The notes under the pieces: model-generated
What the model saw: only the letters and a program-made list of their open reading frames with translations
Databases searched by the model: none
Told to the model about the DNA's origin: nothing
Made by a program: the position numbers and the translations under genes
NCBI GenBank assembly: GCA_044772875.1
Contig: CP173058.1
Span: forward strand, 1,984,001-2,048,000
Source: Morganella morganii_D
GTDB taxonomy: Bacteria > Pseudomonadota > Gammaproteobacteria > Enterobacterales > Enterobacteriaceae
Length of the DNA stretch: 64,000 nt
Direction of reading: 5' to 3'
In this document: positions 7,635-16,860 of the stretch, piece by piece
Layout: every line of letters begins with the position of its first letter
Position numbering within the stretch: the first letter of the stretch is position 1

Positions 7635-8906
7635 CTAATTATTTTTTGTCTTTTGGCGTTTTCGTTTCGCGAAATCATAAGGTGAAACTAGTTTTATTTT
7701 GTTGGCATCCAAGAAATCAGCCCACCATTGGACCATCAACCGGCGTTCTTCCAAGTGCTTAGATGTATGGATATAAGCCGCTCTGACATTTTTACGCTCG
7801 ATATGACTCAATTGACGCTCTATCGCATCATCATTCCATAAACCAGACTCCCCCAAAGCACCACGGGCCATTGTCCTGAATCCGTGGCCACACACCTCCG
7901 TTTTAGTGTTATATCCCATTACCCGTAAAGCATTATTCACCGTACTTTCACTCATTACTTTTTTGGGATCATGGTCATTCGGGAACATCACCTCGCAAGA
8001 GCCGCTTAATTCCTGTAATTTTTTAAACAGTGAAACTGCCTGATCACTCAACGGAACGATATGGTCTGTTTTCATTTTCATCCCGCGGCCAGAGAACTTT
8101 ACTCCCTCTATCGGCTTTCTTTCTCCCGGAATTTTCCAGACCGCGTTGACCAGGTCAACTTCATCCCAACGCGCAAACCTCAGCTCACTGGAACGAACAA
8201 AAGTCAGCAGAGTTAACTCGAGAGCTATACGCGTGATCAGTCGGCCACGATAGCGGGAAATGCGGGTTAAAAATTCATTTAACCGCTCAGGAGGCAGTGC
8301 CGGATGGTGAGTAGATTTTACAGCAGTGAGTGCGCCAGCCATATCATTAGCCGGACTAAATTCAATTATGTCATTTTGTACGGCATACCGCATGATGGCG
8401 GTGATCCGCTGTTGTAATCGGCGTGCTATGTCATGCTTTCCTTCCGTATCGACAGCTTTCACCGGAATCAGTAATTGGCTGGTCTTGAGCGAACTGATAT
8501 CCGCATCGCCAATTTCAGGAAAAATATATTGCTCCAGACTCCGGATAACCCGTTCACTATGATCATCACTCCAACGCTTATTACTGGAATGCCAATTACG
8601 GGCCACCTGCTCAAACGAGAATACCTTCTTTGCCTGGTGGTCTTTTCGTTCGGCTTTAGGGTCTACTCCCTGCGCTATCAATTTCTTCGCATCATCACGC
8701 TTCACCCTGGCCTCAGCCAAAGATACCAGCGGATAGACACCAAAAGCCAACCGGTCCTCTTTTTTATCTGTTGGTCGCCGGTATTTCATCCGCCAGTATT
8801 TTGAGCCTTTGGCGGTAACCTCCAGATACAAGCCACCACCATCTGACAGTTTGTAATTTTTTTCTTTAGGTTTAGCAGTATCGATCTGACGGACGGTGAG
8901 TTTCAT
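7635..8906 (-). CDS. P4-type tyrosine integrase
   Basis: With the start at 8906 the product is 423 residues, usual for P4-like integrases. The N-terminus MKLTVRQIDTAKPKEKNYKL then SDGGGLYLEV is the typical arm-binding domain. Catalytic residues are visible: Arg238 (TFVRSSELR), His341-x-x-Arg344 (HGFR), His368 and the nucleophile Tyr378 (RAAYIHT). A longer open frame reaches 8975, but the added 23 residues are not family-like. The gene's 5' end faces the 3' end of tRNA-Leu 165 bases away, the standard arrangement for elements inserted in tRNA genes. Confidence 0.93.
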   Translation of the reverse strand: MKLTVRQIDTAKPKEKNYKLSDGGGLYLEVTAKGSKYWRMKYRRPTDKKEDRLAFGVYPLVSLAEARVKRDDAKKLIAQGVDPKAERKDHQAKKVFSFEQVARNWHSSNKRWSDDHSERVIRSLEQYIFPEIGDADISSLKTSQLLIPVKAVDTEGKHDIARRLQQRITAIMRYAVQNDIIEFSPANDMAGALTAVKSTHHPALPPERLNEFLTRISRYRGRLITRIALELTLLTFVRSSELRFARWDEVDLVNAVWKIPGERKPIEGVKFSGRGMKMKTDHIVPLSDQAVSLFKKLQELSGSCEVMFPNDHDPKKVMSESTVNNALRVMGYNTKTEVCGHGFRTMARGALGESGLWNDDAIERQLSHIERKNVRAAYIHTSKHLEERRLMVQWWADFLDANKIKLVSPYDFAKRKRQKTKNN

Positions 8907-8993
8907 ATAAGGGGCACAATACTTGATAGAATCGGAGTGCCCCTGATTATGCCCCCTGATGGGAGTAGATTGCAATAGACTTCAGAAGACGTA

Positions 8994-9027
8994 AAAAGAA
9001 AAGACCCGATAAAATTATCAGGTCTTT
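8994..9027 (-). terminator. Intrinsic terminator of the Gly-Cys-Leu tRNA operon
   Basis: AAGACC/GGTCTT stem. On the minus strand it is followed by TTTTCTTTTT. It is 44 bases beyond the tRNA-Leu 3' end. Because integration probably occurred in the tRNA end, this terminator may be carried by the element. Confidence 0.7.
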
Positions 9028-9070
9028 CTGAGAGTTAGTGTACCTGAGTAGACCTCAGGAAACTATAATA

Positions 9071-9157
9071 TGGTGCCCAGAGCGGGACTTGAACCCGCAC
9101 AGCCTTGCGGCCGAGGGATTTTAAATCCCTTGTGTCTACCGATTTCACCATCTGGGC
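9071..9157 (-). tRNA. leuZ: tRNA-Leu (anticodon UAA), integration site
   Basis: An 87-base class II tRNA with encoded CCA, long variable arm and anticodon UAA. The order Gly(GCC), Cys(GCA), Leu(UAA) next to pgsA and uvrC is the enterobacterial glyW-cysT-leuZ order. The 3' end faces the P4-type integrase, so its terminal bases are the likely att core. The other att copy was not found and would lie outside the window. Confidence 0.97.
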
Positions 9158-9163
9158 TGAATA

Positions 9164-9237
9164 TGGAGGCGCGTCCCGGAGTCGAACCGAGGTACACGGA
9201 TTTGCAATCCGCTGCATGGCCACTCTGCCAACGCGCC
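9164..9237 (-). tRNA. cysT: tRNA-Cys (anticodon GCA)
   Basis: A 74-base tRNA with cloverleaf arms, GCA anticodon and CCA end, six bases upstream of tRNA-Leu in the same transcript. Confidence 0.97.
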
Positions 9238-9238
9238 C

Positions 9239-9314
<76 letters not shown>

Positions 9315-9456
9315 ATCTCTGAACTCACTGATTTACTTATTTGTTTTTGTAAATCACTGTATCGTTCGGATGCGTTGCATTCTACTGATTTCACGCTGTG
9401 AGTCAACAGCTTAATTCATGAAAAATGATCGTTCGCTGTTTTTTACAGCACATCGA

Positions 9457-10005
9457 TCAGGCTTCGCTCAAATCCGCCCATGCAGCGCGTAAATATTGGA
9501 ACATAGACCAGAAAGTCAGAATCATTGCAATGTAGAAAAGGATGAAAGCGGCGATTTCCGTCAGCTCATTCGGCCGCCAGATAAGCCCCACCAGCGCTAC
9601 CATTTGTGCCGTGGTCTTTACTTTGCCCATCCAGGAAACCGCAACACTATTGCGTTTGCCCAGTTCGGCCATCCATTCACGCAGTGATGAGATAATAATT
9701 TCGCGGGCAATCATTGTAATAGCAGGCAGTGTTATCCACCAGACAGCATAGTATTCAGTTACCAGTACCAGTGCGGTCGCCACCATCACTTTATCTGCAA
9801 CAGGATCCAGAAATGCCCCGAAACGGGTGGTTTGTTTTAAACGGCGGGCAAGAAAGCCATCAAACCAGTCAGTCATCGCTGCAATGACAAAAATAGCGGC
9901 GCTGACAACAGGTGCCCAGCTGAACGGTAAATAGAAGGCGAGGACAAAGAACGGTATCAGGATAACGCGAAACAGAGTCAGCCATGTAGGGATGTTTAAT
10001 CGCAT
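9457..10005 (-). CDS. pgsA: Phosphatidylglycerophosphate synthase
   Basis: A 182-residue inner-membrane enzyme that joins CDP-diacylglycerol and glycerol 3-phosphate to phosphatidylglycerophosphate, the first committed step to phosphatidylglycerol and cardiolipin. The CDP-alcohol phosphotransferase motif DG-x2-AR-x8-G-x3-D-x3-D is intact: DWFDGFLARRLK, then FGAFLDPVADK, at about residues 46-70. Several hydrophobic segments cover the rest. Length matches E. coli PgsA. It lies downstream of uvrC and upstream of the glyW tRNA operon as in E. coli. The 208 bases between uvrC and pgsA contain no gene. Confidence 0.97.
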   Translation of the reverse strand: MRLNIPTWLTLFRVILIPFFVLAFYLPFSWAPVVSAAIFVIAAMTDWFDGFLARRLKQTTRFGAFLDPVADKVMVATALVLVTEYYAVWWITLPAITMIAREIIISSLREWMAELGKRNSVAVSWMGKVKTTAQMVALVGLIWRPNELTEIAAFILFYIAMILTFWSMFQYLRAAWADLSEA

Positions 10006-10213
10006 AACGGAGCCATTATTTTATAAGTCAGATGAAAAAGCCGCTTGCGCATCTGCCGGCACATATTACCGCCCCGCTGATTCCGGGGCACGTTGCGTGA
10101 TTTTCAGGTTCTGCGCAATCCTACCGGATGACATTATACTACCACAGTTACAGATAACTCACCGCTGTTATTGAAAAAATTATCTCACCGGCCGCACAAA
10201 TAAGCCTTGTTTA

Positions 10214-12061
10214 TTAATGCTTAAGCGCATGGTAAATTTTTTCCGCCAGGGCATAAGATATCGTCGGTACTTTGGCGATTTCATCGATACCGGCATTACG
10301 CAACGGCTGTAACCCGCCCATGTATTTGAGCAGCATCTGCCGCCGTTTCGGCCCGACCCCTTCTATCGATTCCAGCGCACTGGTATTTTTAACTTTCGCT
10401 CTGCGCTGCCGGTGGCCGGTGATCGCATGGTTGTGAGATTCATCACGGATATGCTGGATCACATGCAGCGCCGGTGAATCCGGCGGCAGTGCCATACCTT
10501 CCCCGGAGGCGGCGAAAAAGAGCGTTTCCAGCCCTGCTTTGCGATCACTGCCCTTCGCCACCCCGATGAGTTTTGGTCTGTTTTTATCCCAGTCCACCTC
10601 CAGGCTGTCAAAAGCCTCAATCGCTTTGCCGAGCTGACCTTTGCCGCCGTCGATAAAAATAATATCCGGAATTTTTTCATTGCCGATATGTTTGCCATAA
10701 CGGCGGTGCAGTACCTGATCCATCGCCGCATAGTCATCTCCCGGCGTGATGCCGGTGATATTGTAACGGCGGTATTCCGATTTCACCGGCCCGTTGCTAT
10801 CAAATACCACACAGGAAGCCACCGTTTGATCCCCCATGGTATGGCTGATATCAAAACATTCCATGCGGTTGATGGCTTTAATGCCGGTCAGTTCTGACAG
10901 GGCTTTCATGCGGGTGGCAATAGTGGATTGTTGCGCCCGTTTTGTCATCAGTGCGGTAACCGCATTAGTGTGTGCCAGCTTCAGATAGCGGGCACGATCG
11001 CCGCGCGGTTTCGTCTGGATAAGGATCCGTCGTCCGGCAAACTGAGACAGCGTTTCTTCCATAATGTCCTTTTCCGGTAACGGAAAATCCAGCAGGATAT
11101 CATCCGGTAATGAACGATTTTCACTGCCCTGAAGATAAAACTGACCGATAAAGGTTTGTACAATTTCATCCGGTTCAGTACCGGCCGGAACTTTCGGGAA
11201 GTAACTGCGGCTTCCCTGCACCCGGCCGTTGCGGATAAACAGGACATGGATGCAGGCAAGACCCGGGACAAAACAGACACCGGCAACATCCAGGTCGTCA
11301 CCGGCTCCGGTCACAAACTGTTTTTCAGTGACGGCACGGACGGCCTGGATCTGATCCCGCAGACGTGCGGCTTCCTCAAAACGCAGTGCCTGACTGGCCT
11401 GCTCCATTTTTTCCACCAGTTCTGTCAGCACCTGCTGATCTTTGCCTTCCAGAAATAAGCGGACCAGGTTCACTTCCCTGTCGTAATCCTCATCACTTAC
11501 CAGCCCCTTCACACACGGCCCCAGACAGCGGCCAATCTGATATTGCAGGCACGGACGGGAGCGGTTGCGGTAGACGCTGTCCTCACACTGACGGACGGGA
11601 AACAGTTTCTGCATCAGCGCCAGGGTTTCCCGCACAGCATACGCGTTCGGGAACGGCCCGAAGTATTCTCCTTTGGCATGTTTGGCCCCGCGATGAACAG
11701 CCAGCCGCGGGTGTTTGTCATTGCTGCTCAGATAGATATAAGGATAGGATTTATCATCGCGCAACAACACGTTGTATCGCGGCTGATATTTTTTGATATA
11801 GGTATGCTCCAGCAATAACGCCTCCGTTTCCGTATGCGTCACTGTGACATCTATCTGAGCAATATTTTTAACCAGTTGCTCGGTTTTTTTACCCGAAACC
11901 TGAGTGCGGAAATAGCTGGAAAGCCGTTTTTTCAGGTCTTTGGCTTTCCCGACATAAATCACTGTGCCTTCAGCATCATACATCCGGTACACACCGGGCT
12001 GGCTGGTCACAGTTTTTAAAAATGCTTTCGCATCGAATTCAGTAACAACCGGTTTTTCCAT
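10214..12061 (-). CDS. uvrC: Excinuclease ABC subunit C
   Basis: A 615-residue nucleotide excision repair nuclease that makes both incisions with UvrB at the lesion. Domains in order: GIY-YIG nuclease (residues about 17-95, GVYRMYDAEGTVIYVGKAKD), a cysteine cluster near 155-180 (CLQYQIGRCLGPC), the UVR UvrB-binding motif near 205-240, the RNase H-like 5' nuclease around DIIFIDGGKGQL, and C-terminal helix-hairpin-helix repeats (SIEGVGPKRRQMLLKYMG). Length matches E. coli. It starts 37 bases after uvrY, so the two are co-transcribed as in other enterobacteria. Confidence 0.98.
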   Translation of the reverse strand: MEKPVVTEFDAKAFLKTVTSQPGVYRMYDAEGTVIYVGKAKDLKKRLSSYFRTQVSGKKTEQLVKNIAQIDVTVTHTETEALLLEHTYIKKYQPRYNVLLRDDKSYPYIYLSSNDKHPRLAVHRGAKHAKGEYFGPFPNAYAVRETLALMQKLFPVRQCEDSVYRNRSRPCLQYQIGRCLGPCVKGLVSDEDYDREVNLVRLFLEGKDQQVLTELVEKMEQASQALRFEEAARLRDQIQAVRAVTEKQFVTGAGDDLDVAGVCFVPGLACIHVLFIRNGRVQGSRSYFPKVPAGTEPDEIVQTFIGQFYLQGSENRSLPDDILLDFPLPEKDIMEETLSQFAGRRILIQTKPRGDRARYLKLAHTNAVTALMTKRAQQSTIATRMKALSELTGIKAINRMECFDISHTMGDQTVASCVVFDSNGPVKSEYRRYNITGITPGDDYAAMDQVLHRRYGKHIGNEKIPDIIFIDGGKGQLGKAIEAFDSLEVDWDKNRPKLIGVAKGSDRKAGLETLFFAASGEGMALPPDSPALHVIQHIRDESHNHAITGHRQRRAKVKNTSALESIEGVGPKRRQMLLKYMGGLQPLRNAGIDEIAKVPTISYALAEKIYHALKH

Positions 12062-12098
12062 ACGGGATACAGACTCTCTATTCTCGGCGTTTATTCAG

Positions 12099-12788
12099 TC
12101 ATCGGTTATCGCGCCCGCTGCTTTCAGCAGGTACGGGCGGCACCACGTTGTCAATATGGATCAGGCCGTAGCGCAGTGCCAGATGGGTAAGTTTAATATC
12201 ACCATCAATATTCAGCTTATTAAATATTCTATATCTATAACTGTTCACCGTCTTGCTGCTGAGACACATTTTATCGGCAATTTGTGTGACTTTAATGCCC
12301 TGCGCTATCATTACCATCACCTGACGTTCCTGGTGGCTCAGTTTATCCAGCGGATTGCTGTCATGTGCATGCAGACGGGTGTCAAGAATAGCCTGCTGGG
12401 CGATGTCAGACGCCACATAGCGCTGACCCCGGCTGATAATCCGGATGGCATGCAGTAAGTCCTCCCTGTCACTGCTCTGATACAGATACCCCGCCGCACC
12501 GCTGTTCATCACTTTATACGGCGAGATCAGGCTGTGTTCATCTGTCAGGATAATCACTTTGGTTTCAGAGGAATAACGGGTGATTTTCTTTGCGGCATCC
12601 AGACCGCTCATCACCGGAAAACCGATATCAAGCAACGCCACATCGGCATGATTATCACGGCACCAGCGCACAGCACTGCTACTGTCTCTGACTTCCCCCG
12701 CCATCTTCATACCTGATGTTGCCGTGATAATAGCGCTAATCCCTGCACGGTAAAATTCATTCGCATTTGCCACCAATACTGAAATCAC
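12099..12788 (-). CDS. uvrY: UvrY/GacA-type response regulator with degenerate receiver
   Basis: A 229-residue response regulator in the uvrY position upstream of uvrC. The C-terminal LuxR-type HTH is well kept (LSHQERQVMVMIAQGIKVTQ; CLSSKTVNSYRYRIFNKLN). The receiver keeps the phosphoacceptor position Asp54 (VALLDIGFP) and Thr82, but the acidic pair expected at residues 8-9 reads Asn-Ala (VLVANANEF) and the conserved Lys at 104 is Gln (AGYLYQSS). E. coli UvrY has VDDHE and SKG at these places. UvrY normally answers BarA and activates csrB/csrC. Loss of the Mg-binding pair suggests BarA-independent or altered activity. Orthology is supported by location and the HTH. Confidence 0.88.
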   Translation of the reverse strand: MISVLVANANEFYRAGISAIITATSGMKMAGEVRDSSSAVRWCRDNHADVALLDIGFPVMSGLDAAKKITRYSSETKVIILTDEHSLISPYKVMNSGAAGYLYQSSDREDLLHAIRIISRGQRYVASDIAQQAILDTRLHAHDSNPLDKLSHQERQVMVMIAQGIKVTQIADKMCLSSKTVNSYRYRIFNKLNIDGDIKLTHLALRYGLIHIDNVVPPVPAESSGRDNR

Positions 12789-13005
12789 ACAGAACTCCTT
12801 TCTGAATTTTCAATAAATTTGCCAATAAATTATACAAGCCCTGGTTAAACCGTTATTTAATAAAGATGGAATTCTTCAGGTAACAGGCTGAATATTATAA
12901 ATATATCTCATGATTAAAAATTGATTTCAGTGATGATTCAACAGAAACAGAAAGGTGACAGAAGGCTGCCGCCGGATGATGACAGCCGGAAGCAGTCAGA
13001 CAATG

Positions 13006-13626
13006 TTACGGCATATCAGGATGAAAACGGTCAATGCTGACCAACTGGTCAAAAGGCAGCTTGCCGGTACGCGGGTAAGGCTCGCCTGCGGATTTGCCGA
13101 TTGCCACCATCAGGCAGATTTCATAGTTTTCCGGTAAATCAATGACCTCAGCCACCGCATTAAAATCAAATCCATCCATCGGGCAGCTGTCATATCCCTG
13201 TGCTTTTGCCAGCAGCATCAGAGTCTGGGCAAAAATACCGGCACTGCGCATAATTTCATCACGCTGAGTTTCCGGTTTACCTCGATAGTAGTTATCGACC
13301 GCATTGACCATAAAATCCCGCACCAGCGGATCAGCATCATGCCAGATTTCACGGGTACGGGAGCTCCAGGCTGCCACATCACCACACAAAATCACCAGCA
13401 TGGAAGCATCCGTCATCTGTGGCTGATCCCAGCCCACTTTGCGGATATTACGGCGTTGTGCAGGATCTTCCACCAGCAGCGGGCGCCAGTGCTGAAGGTT
13501 AAAGGCACTCGGTGCATTTTCCATCGCCAGTGACAGCAGAGCTTTCTTCTCATTCAGCGGGATCACAAAATCAGGATCAAATTTTTTGGTTGCTCTGCGC
13601 TGGCGCACGGCATCAATAACATTCAT
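13006..13626 (-). CDS. Nitroreductase family protein
   Basis: A 206-residue FMN-dependent oxidoreductase-type protein. The N-terminus MNVIDAVRQRRATKKFDPD is the standard FMN-phosphate-binding start (RRATKKF). ENAPSAFNLQHWRPLLV supplies the 'PSxxNxQPW'-type loop, altered to LQHW. The C-terminal half has GYDSCPMDGFD and the conserved 'ICLMVAIGK' strand. It is probably a cytoplasmic NAD(P)H-dependent reductase of nitro or quinone compounds; the substrate is not predictable. It is monocistronic, with a terminator on the tdcC side. The 217 bases toward uvrY carry no gene. Confidence 0.85.
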   Translation of the reverse strand: MNVIDAVRQRRATKKFDPDFVIPLNEKKALLSLAMENAPSAFNLQHWRPLLVEDPAQRRNIRKVGWDQPQMTDASMLVILCGDVAAWSSRTREIWHDADPLVRDFMVNAVDNYYRGKPETQRDEIMRSAGIFAQTLMLLAKAQGYDSCPMDGFDFNAVAEVIDLPENYEICLMVAIGKSAGEPYPRTGKLPFDQLVSIDRFHPDMP

Positions 13627-13720
13627 ACAGGCTCCTGTTTATTCCATTTATTATCCGGATAATCTCTTTACCATAGCATGAATTTGATTCCGGATACGGG
13701 GGCATGATTACACTGTAAAA

Positions 13721-13752
13721 AAAAACCTGCACTCCGGTGAGTGCAGGTTTTC
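13721..13752. terminator. Terminator downstream of tdcC
   Basis: AAAACCTGCACT/AGTGCAGGTTTT forms a long stem with A- and T-rich flanks on both sides, so it can act on either strand. It lies 22 bases beyond the tdcC stop. Confidence 0.85.
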
Positions 13753-13773
13753 TGTCATTAACTGTCAGTAAGA

Positions 13774-15102
13774 CTACGCGATCAGTTTGAATACGATGTT
13801 ACCGATGGTCAGCAGACCGATGATGGTAACGAAGTAGTTAGATGCCTGACCTTTGTATTTGCTCAGAGCCGGTACGCGGTTAACAGCATACATTGGCAGT
13901 AAGCACAGCAGAGATGCGATGATTGGCGCACCCATTGCTTCAATCAGATCCAGGATGTTCGGGTCGAGATAAGCGATAACCCAGGTAGAACCCATGATGA
14001 AGACCATGGAGATCAGGTTCAGTTTACCAATGCTGACTTTGTTTTTGTCGCCACCGAAAGCAAATTTCAGTAACAGGCCGTTCATACCTTCCAGAGTCCC
14101 CAGATAGTGACCGAAGAAAGATTTGAAGATTGCAACCAGTGCGATAATTGGTGCAGCCCAGACCAGGATAGACGCCAGAGTACCGTTAGCACCACCTACG
14201 TTGTTGAAGTGGTAAGCCAGGTAAGTCAGAACAGGAACGTTCATCTCTTTCGCTTCAGCCATGTTAGCCGGAGACAGCGCGAACAGGCAGCTGAATGCGA
14301 AGAACATAACCACACCCACCATCAGTAAACCGGCACGGGAGATGATTTTGTTAACTTTCTGCTCAGTGAAATCTTTACCGCACGCCGCTTCATACTCTTC
14401 ACGTTTTGATACCACGAAAGAAGATACGATTGGTGAGAAGTTGAAAGAGAACACCATGATGGAAATACCCAGCCATACTGTTACCAGGATACCGCTGTGG
14501 CCGAACAGCTGGAAGCTGTCTGCATTCACGCTTTCAAATACCGCTGAGTTCCAGTAAGGGATCAGAGCCAGAGATAACAGCACCAGGCTGGCAATGAACG
14601 GGAATACCAGGTAGCTCATTACGCGGACCATCAGATCTTTACCGAAGTAAATAATGATAGCCATGGCTAACAACAGAGCCAGAGCAACCACACCACGGTT
14701 CAGCGGCATCAGACCCAGTTGCTGTTCCCAGAATGCCATAAAGGTATTGGTGATAGTTACGCCGTAAATCCACAGCAGCGGACAGATTGCGAAGAAGTAC
14801 AGGAAAGTGATAACAACACCACCGCCTTTACCAAAATGCTCTTCAACAGTTTCTGTGATATCGCCTGACGGATTGCTGCCTGACAGACATAAACGTGCTA
14901 ATGCACGGTGACATAAGAACGCAATCGGATATGCCAGAACCAGCATGATCAGAATCGGGATCAGACCACCGTAACCGGCACGGATCGGGAAGAATAGTAC
15001 CCCTGCACCTATAGCAGTACCGAACAGACCGAGTGTCCAGGTCGTGTCCGATTTACGCCAGCTTTTATACTCAGCCGGAATCTGGGTTTTGTCAGTACTC
15101 AT
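13774..15102 (-). CDS. tdcC: Threonine/serine:proton symporter TdcC
   Basis: A 442-residue inner-membrane transporter of the HAAAP family with about 11 membrane segments. SWRKSDTTWTLGLFGTAIGA then GVLFFPIRAGYGGLIP at the N-terminus and KREEYEAACGKDFTE in the middle are near-identical in style to E. coli TdcC, as is the length. It imports threonine and serine for anaerobic catabolism. It follows tdcB by 32 bases and forms a tdcBC operon. tdcA, tdcD, tdcE and tdcG are not present nearby. Confidence 0.96.
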   Translation of the reverse strand: MSTDKTQIPAEYKSWRKSDTTWTLGLFGTAIGAGVLFFPIRAGYGGLIPILIMLVLAYPIAFLCHRALARLCLSGSNPSGDITETVEEHFGKGGGVVITFLYFFAICPLLWIYGVTITNTFMAFWEQQLGLMPLNRGVVALALLLAMAIIIYFGKDLMVRVMSYLVFPFIASLVLLSLALIPYWNSAVFESVNADSFQLFGHSGILVTVWLGISIMVFSFNFSPIVSSFVVSKREEYEAACGKDFTEQKVNKIISRAGLLMVGVVMFFAFSCLFALSPANMAEAKEMNVPVLTYLAYHFNNVGGANGTLASILVWAAPIIALVAIFKSFFGHYLGTLEGMNGLLLKFAFGGDKNKVSIGKLNLISMVFIMGSTWVIAYLDPNILDLIEAMGAPIIASLLCLLPMYAVNRVPALSKYKGQASNYFVTIIGLLTIGNIVFKLIA

Positions 15103-15134
15103 GTTGCTTTTCCTTTTAAAAGACTATGCAAATA

Positions 15135-16121
15135 TTATTTTTCGTGGGTACCAATAATTTCAGAGATACGAGTCAGGTCAATGTTCCCGCCGGAAATGAT
15201 GCTGACTGTCTTCTTGTGTTCAATATATTTTTTCAGTTTTCCGCTCAGGATCGCAGCAGACGCCAGTGCACCGGCACCTTCGGTCACTACTTTGTTGCGC
15301 TGAATTAACGCAATCATACTTTCGCGGATTTCTTCTTCTGTTACCAGAATGATGTCTGTAACCAGCTCTTTCACGATGTCATACGTGATACTGCCCGGAG
15401 TCGAAACATCACAACCATCTGCCACAGTGCCGGCATCACGATGGGTCGTGATTTTACCAGCACGGTATGATGCTTCCATACCATGAACGTTTTCAGATTG
15501 GACACCGATCACATTAATAGTCGGGTTGATGGATTTCAGAGCAACGGCAACACCGGCGATCAGACCGCCACCACCGATTGGCACGATAACGTTATCGACA
15601 TCATACAAATCTTCAAGGATTTCCAGACCGATAGTCCCCTGGCCTGCAATCACTTTTTCATCATCGTATGGCGGGATAAAGATACGGCCTTCCTGCTCAA
15701 TGATTTCTCTTGCTTTTGCAATAGTGTCGTTGAAGTTATTGCCGTGCAGAACAACTTCAGCAGAGTAATCTGAGGTTGCCGCAATTTTGGATTTTGGTGC
15801 ACCGGTAGGCATAACAACTTTGCCGTTGATACCTAACATAGCGCAGGATAAAGAAACACCCTGAGCATGGTTACCTGCTGAACAGGCAACAATACCCTGT
15901 GCTCTTTCTTCTGGTGTCAGCGAACTTAACTTGTTAAATGCGCCACGGAGTTTGAATGAACCAGTACGCTGCATGTTTTCAAATTTTAAGTGGATTGTGC
16001 CGTTGCACTTTTCACTTAAATAGTTGGACTTCGGCATACCCGTTTTATAGACATGTCCTCTGATGGTTTTTTGTGCATCAATGATATCTTTAATGGTTAC
16101 CGGAAGATCGTATGTAATCAT
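15135..16121 (-). CDS. tdcB: Catabolic threonine dehydratase
   Basis: A 328-residue PLP enzyme that converts threonine to 2-oxobutyrate and ammonia, and serine to pyruvate. The PLP lysine is Lys57 in GSFKLRGAFN; the phosphate-binding glycine loop is IGGGGLIAG near residue 185. It lacks the C-terminal ACT domains of the biosynthetic IlvA, which fits the AMP-activated catabolic type. It is first in tdcBC. A near-consensus CRP site lies 438 bases upstream. No tdcA activator gene is adjacent, unlike E. coli. Confidence 0.96.
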   Translation of the reverse strand: MITYDLPVTIKDIIDAQKTIRGHVYKTGMPKSNYLSEKCNGTIHLKFENMQRTGSFKLRGAFNKLSSLTPEERAQGIVACSAGNHAQGVSLSCAMLGINGKVVMPTGAPKSKIAATSDYSAEVVLHGNNFNDTIAKAREIIEQEGRIFIPPYDDEKVIAGQGTIGLEILEDLYDVDNVIVPIGGGGLIAGVAVALKSINPTINVIGVQSENVHGMEASYRAGKITTHRDAGTVADGCDVSTPGSITYDIVKELVTDIILVTEEEIRESMIALIQRNKVVTEGAGALASAAILSGKLKKYIEHKKTVSIISGGNIDLTRISEIIGTHEK

Positions 16122-16558
16122 GACAAACCTCGTCCTATCTTTTTATATATATTAAAATTGAGTCTAACTATACCGACAAATTTAAAAACAACTGTATTTC
16201 AAATCATATTTTTAAAATATTCCCGAAAAACTTTCTCAACGTGTGATCCAATCCAAATTTCTTTTGGTTTTCTGTCTTTTTTAATGTTTTATATTTCATT
16301 CCAAGTTAAATGAAAATGACTTAATGTTGCTTATTTGTTAAGTTTAAGCAATTAAATTAACGCGGCGCTGCACGTGATGATCTGTTTTCATTTTTTTGTT
16401 ATCTGAGTTATGAATTTGTAAAAAAATCACTGCATAAAAAGACGTGCAAATGATCCCGCTACGTAAAAAAGGCCATGTATTTTGACAAAAATTAATCTTA
16501 CCAAGGTCCCATCTCACAGCAAAATATCCTGATTTTTTTAACAATCCTGAAAATACAC

Positions 16559-16574
16559 TGTGATATAAATCACT
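16559..16574. promoter_or_regulatory. CRP-binding site, near-consensus
   Basis: TGTGATATAAATCACT matches the TGTGA-N6-TCACA consensus at 9 of 10 defined bases. It is 438 bases upstream of tdcB and 894 upstream of the SDR gene. It could serve a distal tdc promoter (tdc operons are CRP-dependent) or a plus-strand transcript ending at 16860. Confidence 0.65.
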
Positions 16575-16835
16575 AAAAAATATTTATCTCATTGTTTAAT
16601 ATGCATTTGTATGTTTTTTGCCCATAACAACCTTGATTTGCAGTGAAGCGCAACATGTTCACCCTATCTGTACGGATTATCACCGGGTTCTGCCCCGGGC
16701 TAAATTCGGATAAAAAATCACCAAATCATTTATTTATATGTTAATAATTCCTATTTAAAGCTCGGATGTTACATTTGCATGACATAAATCGTAACGTTTT
16801 TTTGCCTGATACCCAGAAAAACTGTTCGCTTTAGG

Positions 16836-16860
16836 AAACAGCTAAACGGCTGTTTTTTTA
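16836..16860 (+). terminator. Orphan intrinsic terminator
   Basis: AAACAGC/GCTGTTT stem with a TAAACG loop, followed by a run of T on the plus strand. No plus-strand coding sequence precedes it for more than 700 bases, so it may end a small RNA or aborted leader. Confidence 0.55.

Noticed and set aside
10459..11818. Open frames opposite uvrC
   Set aside because: Shadow frames of a well-conserved gene.
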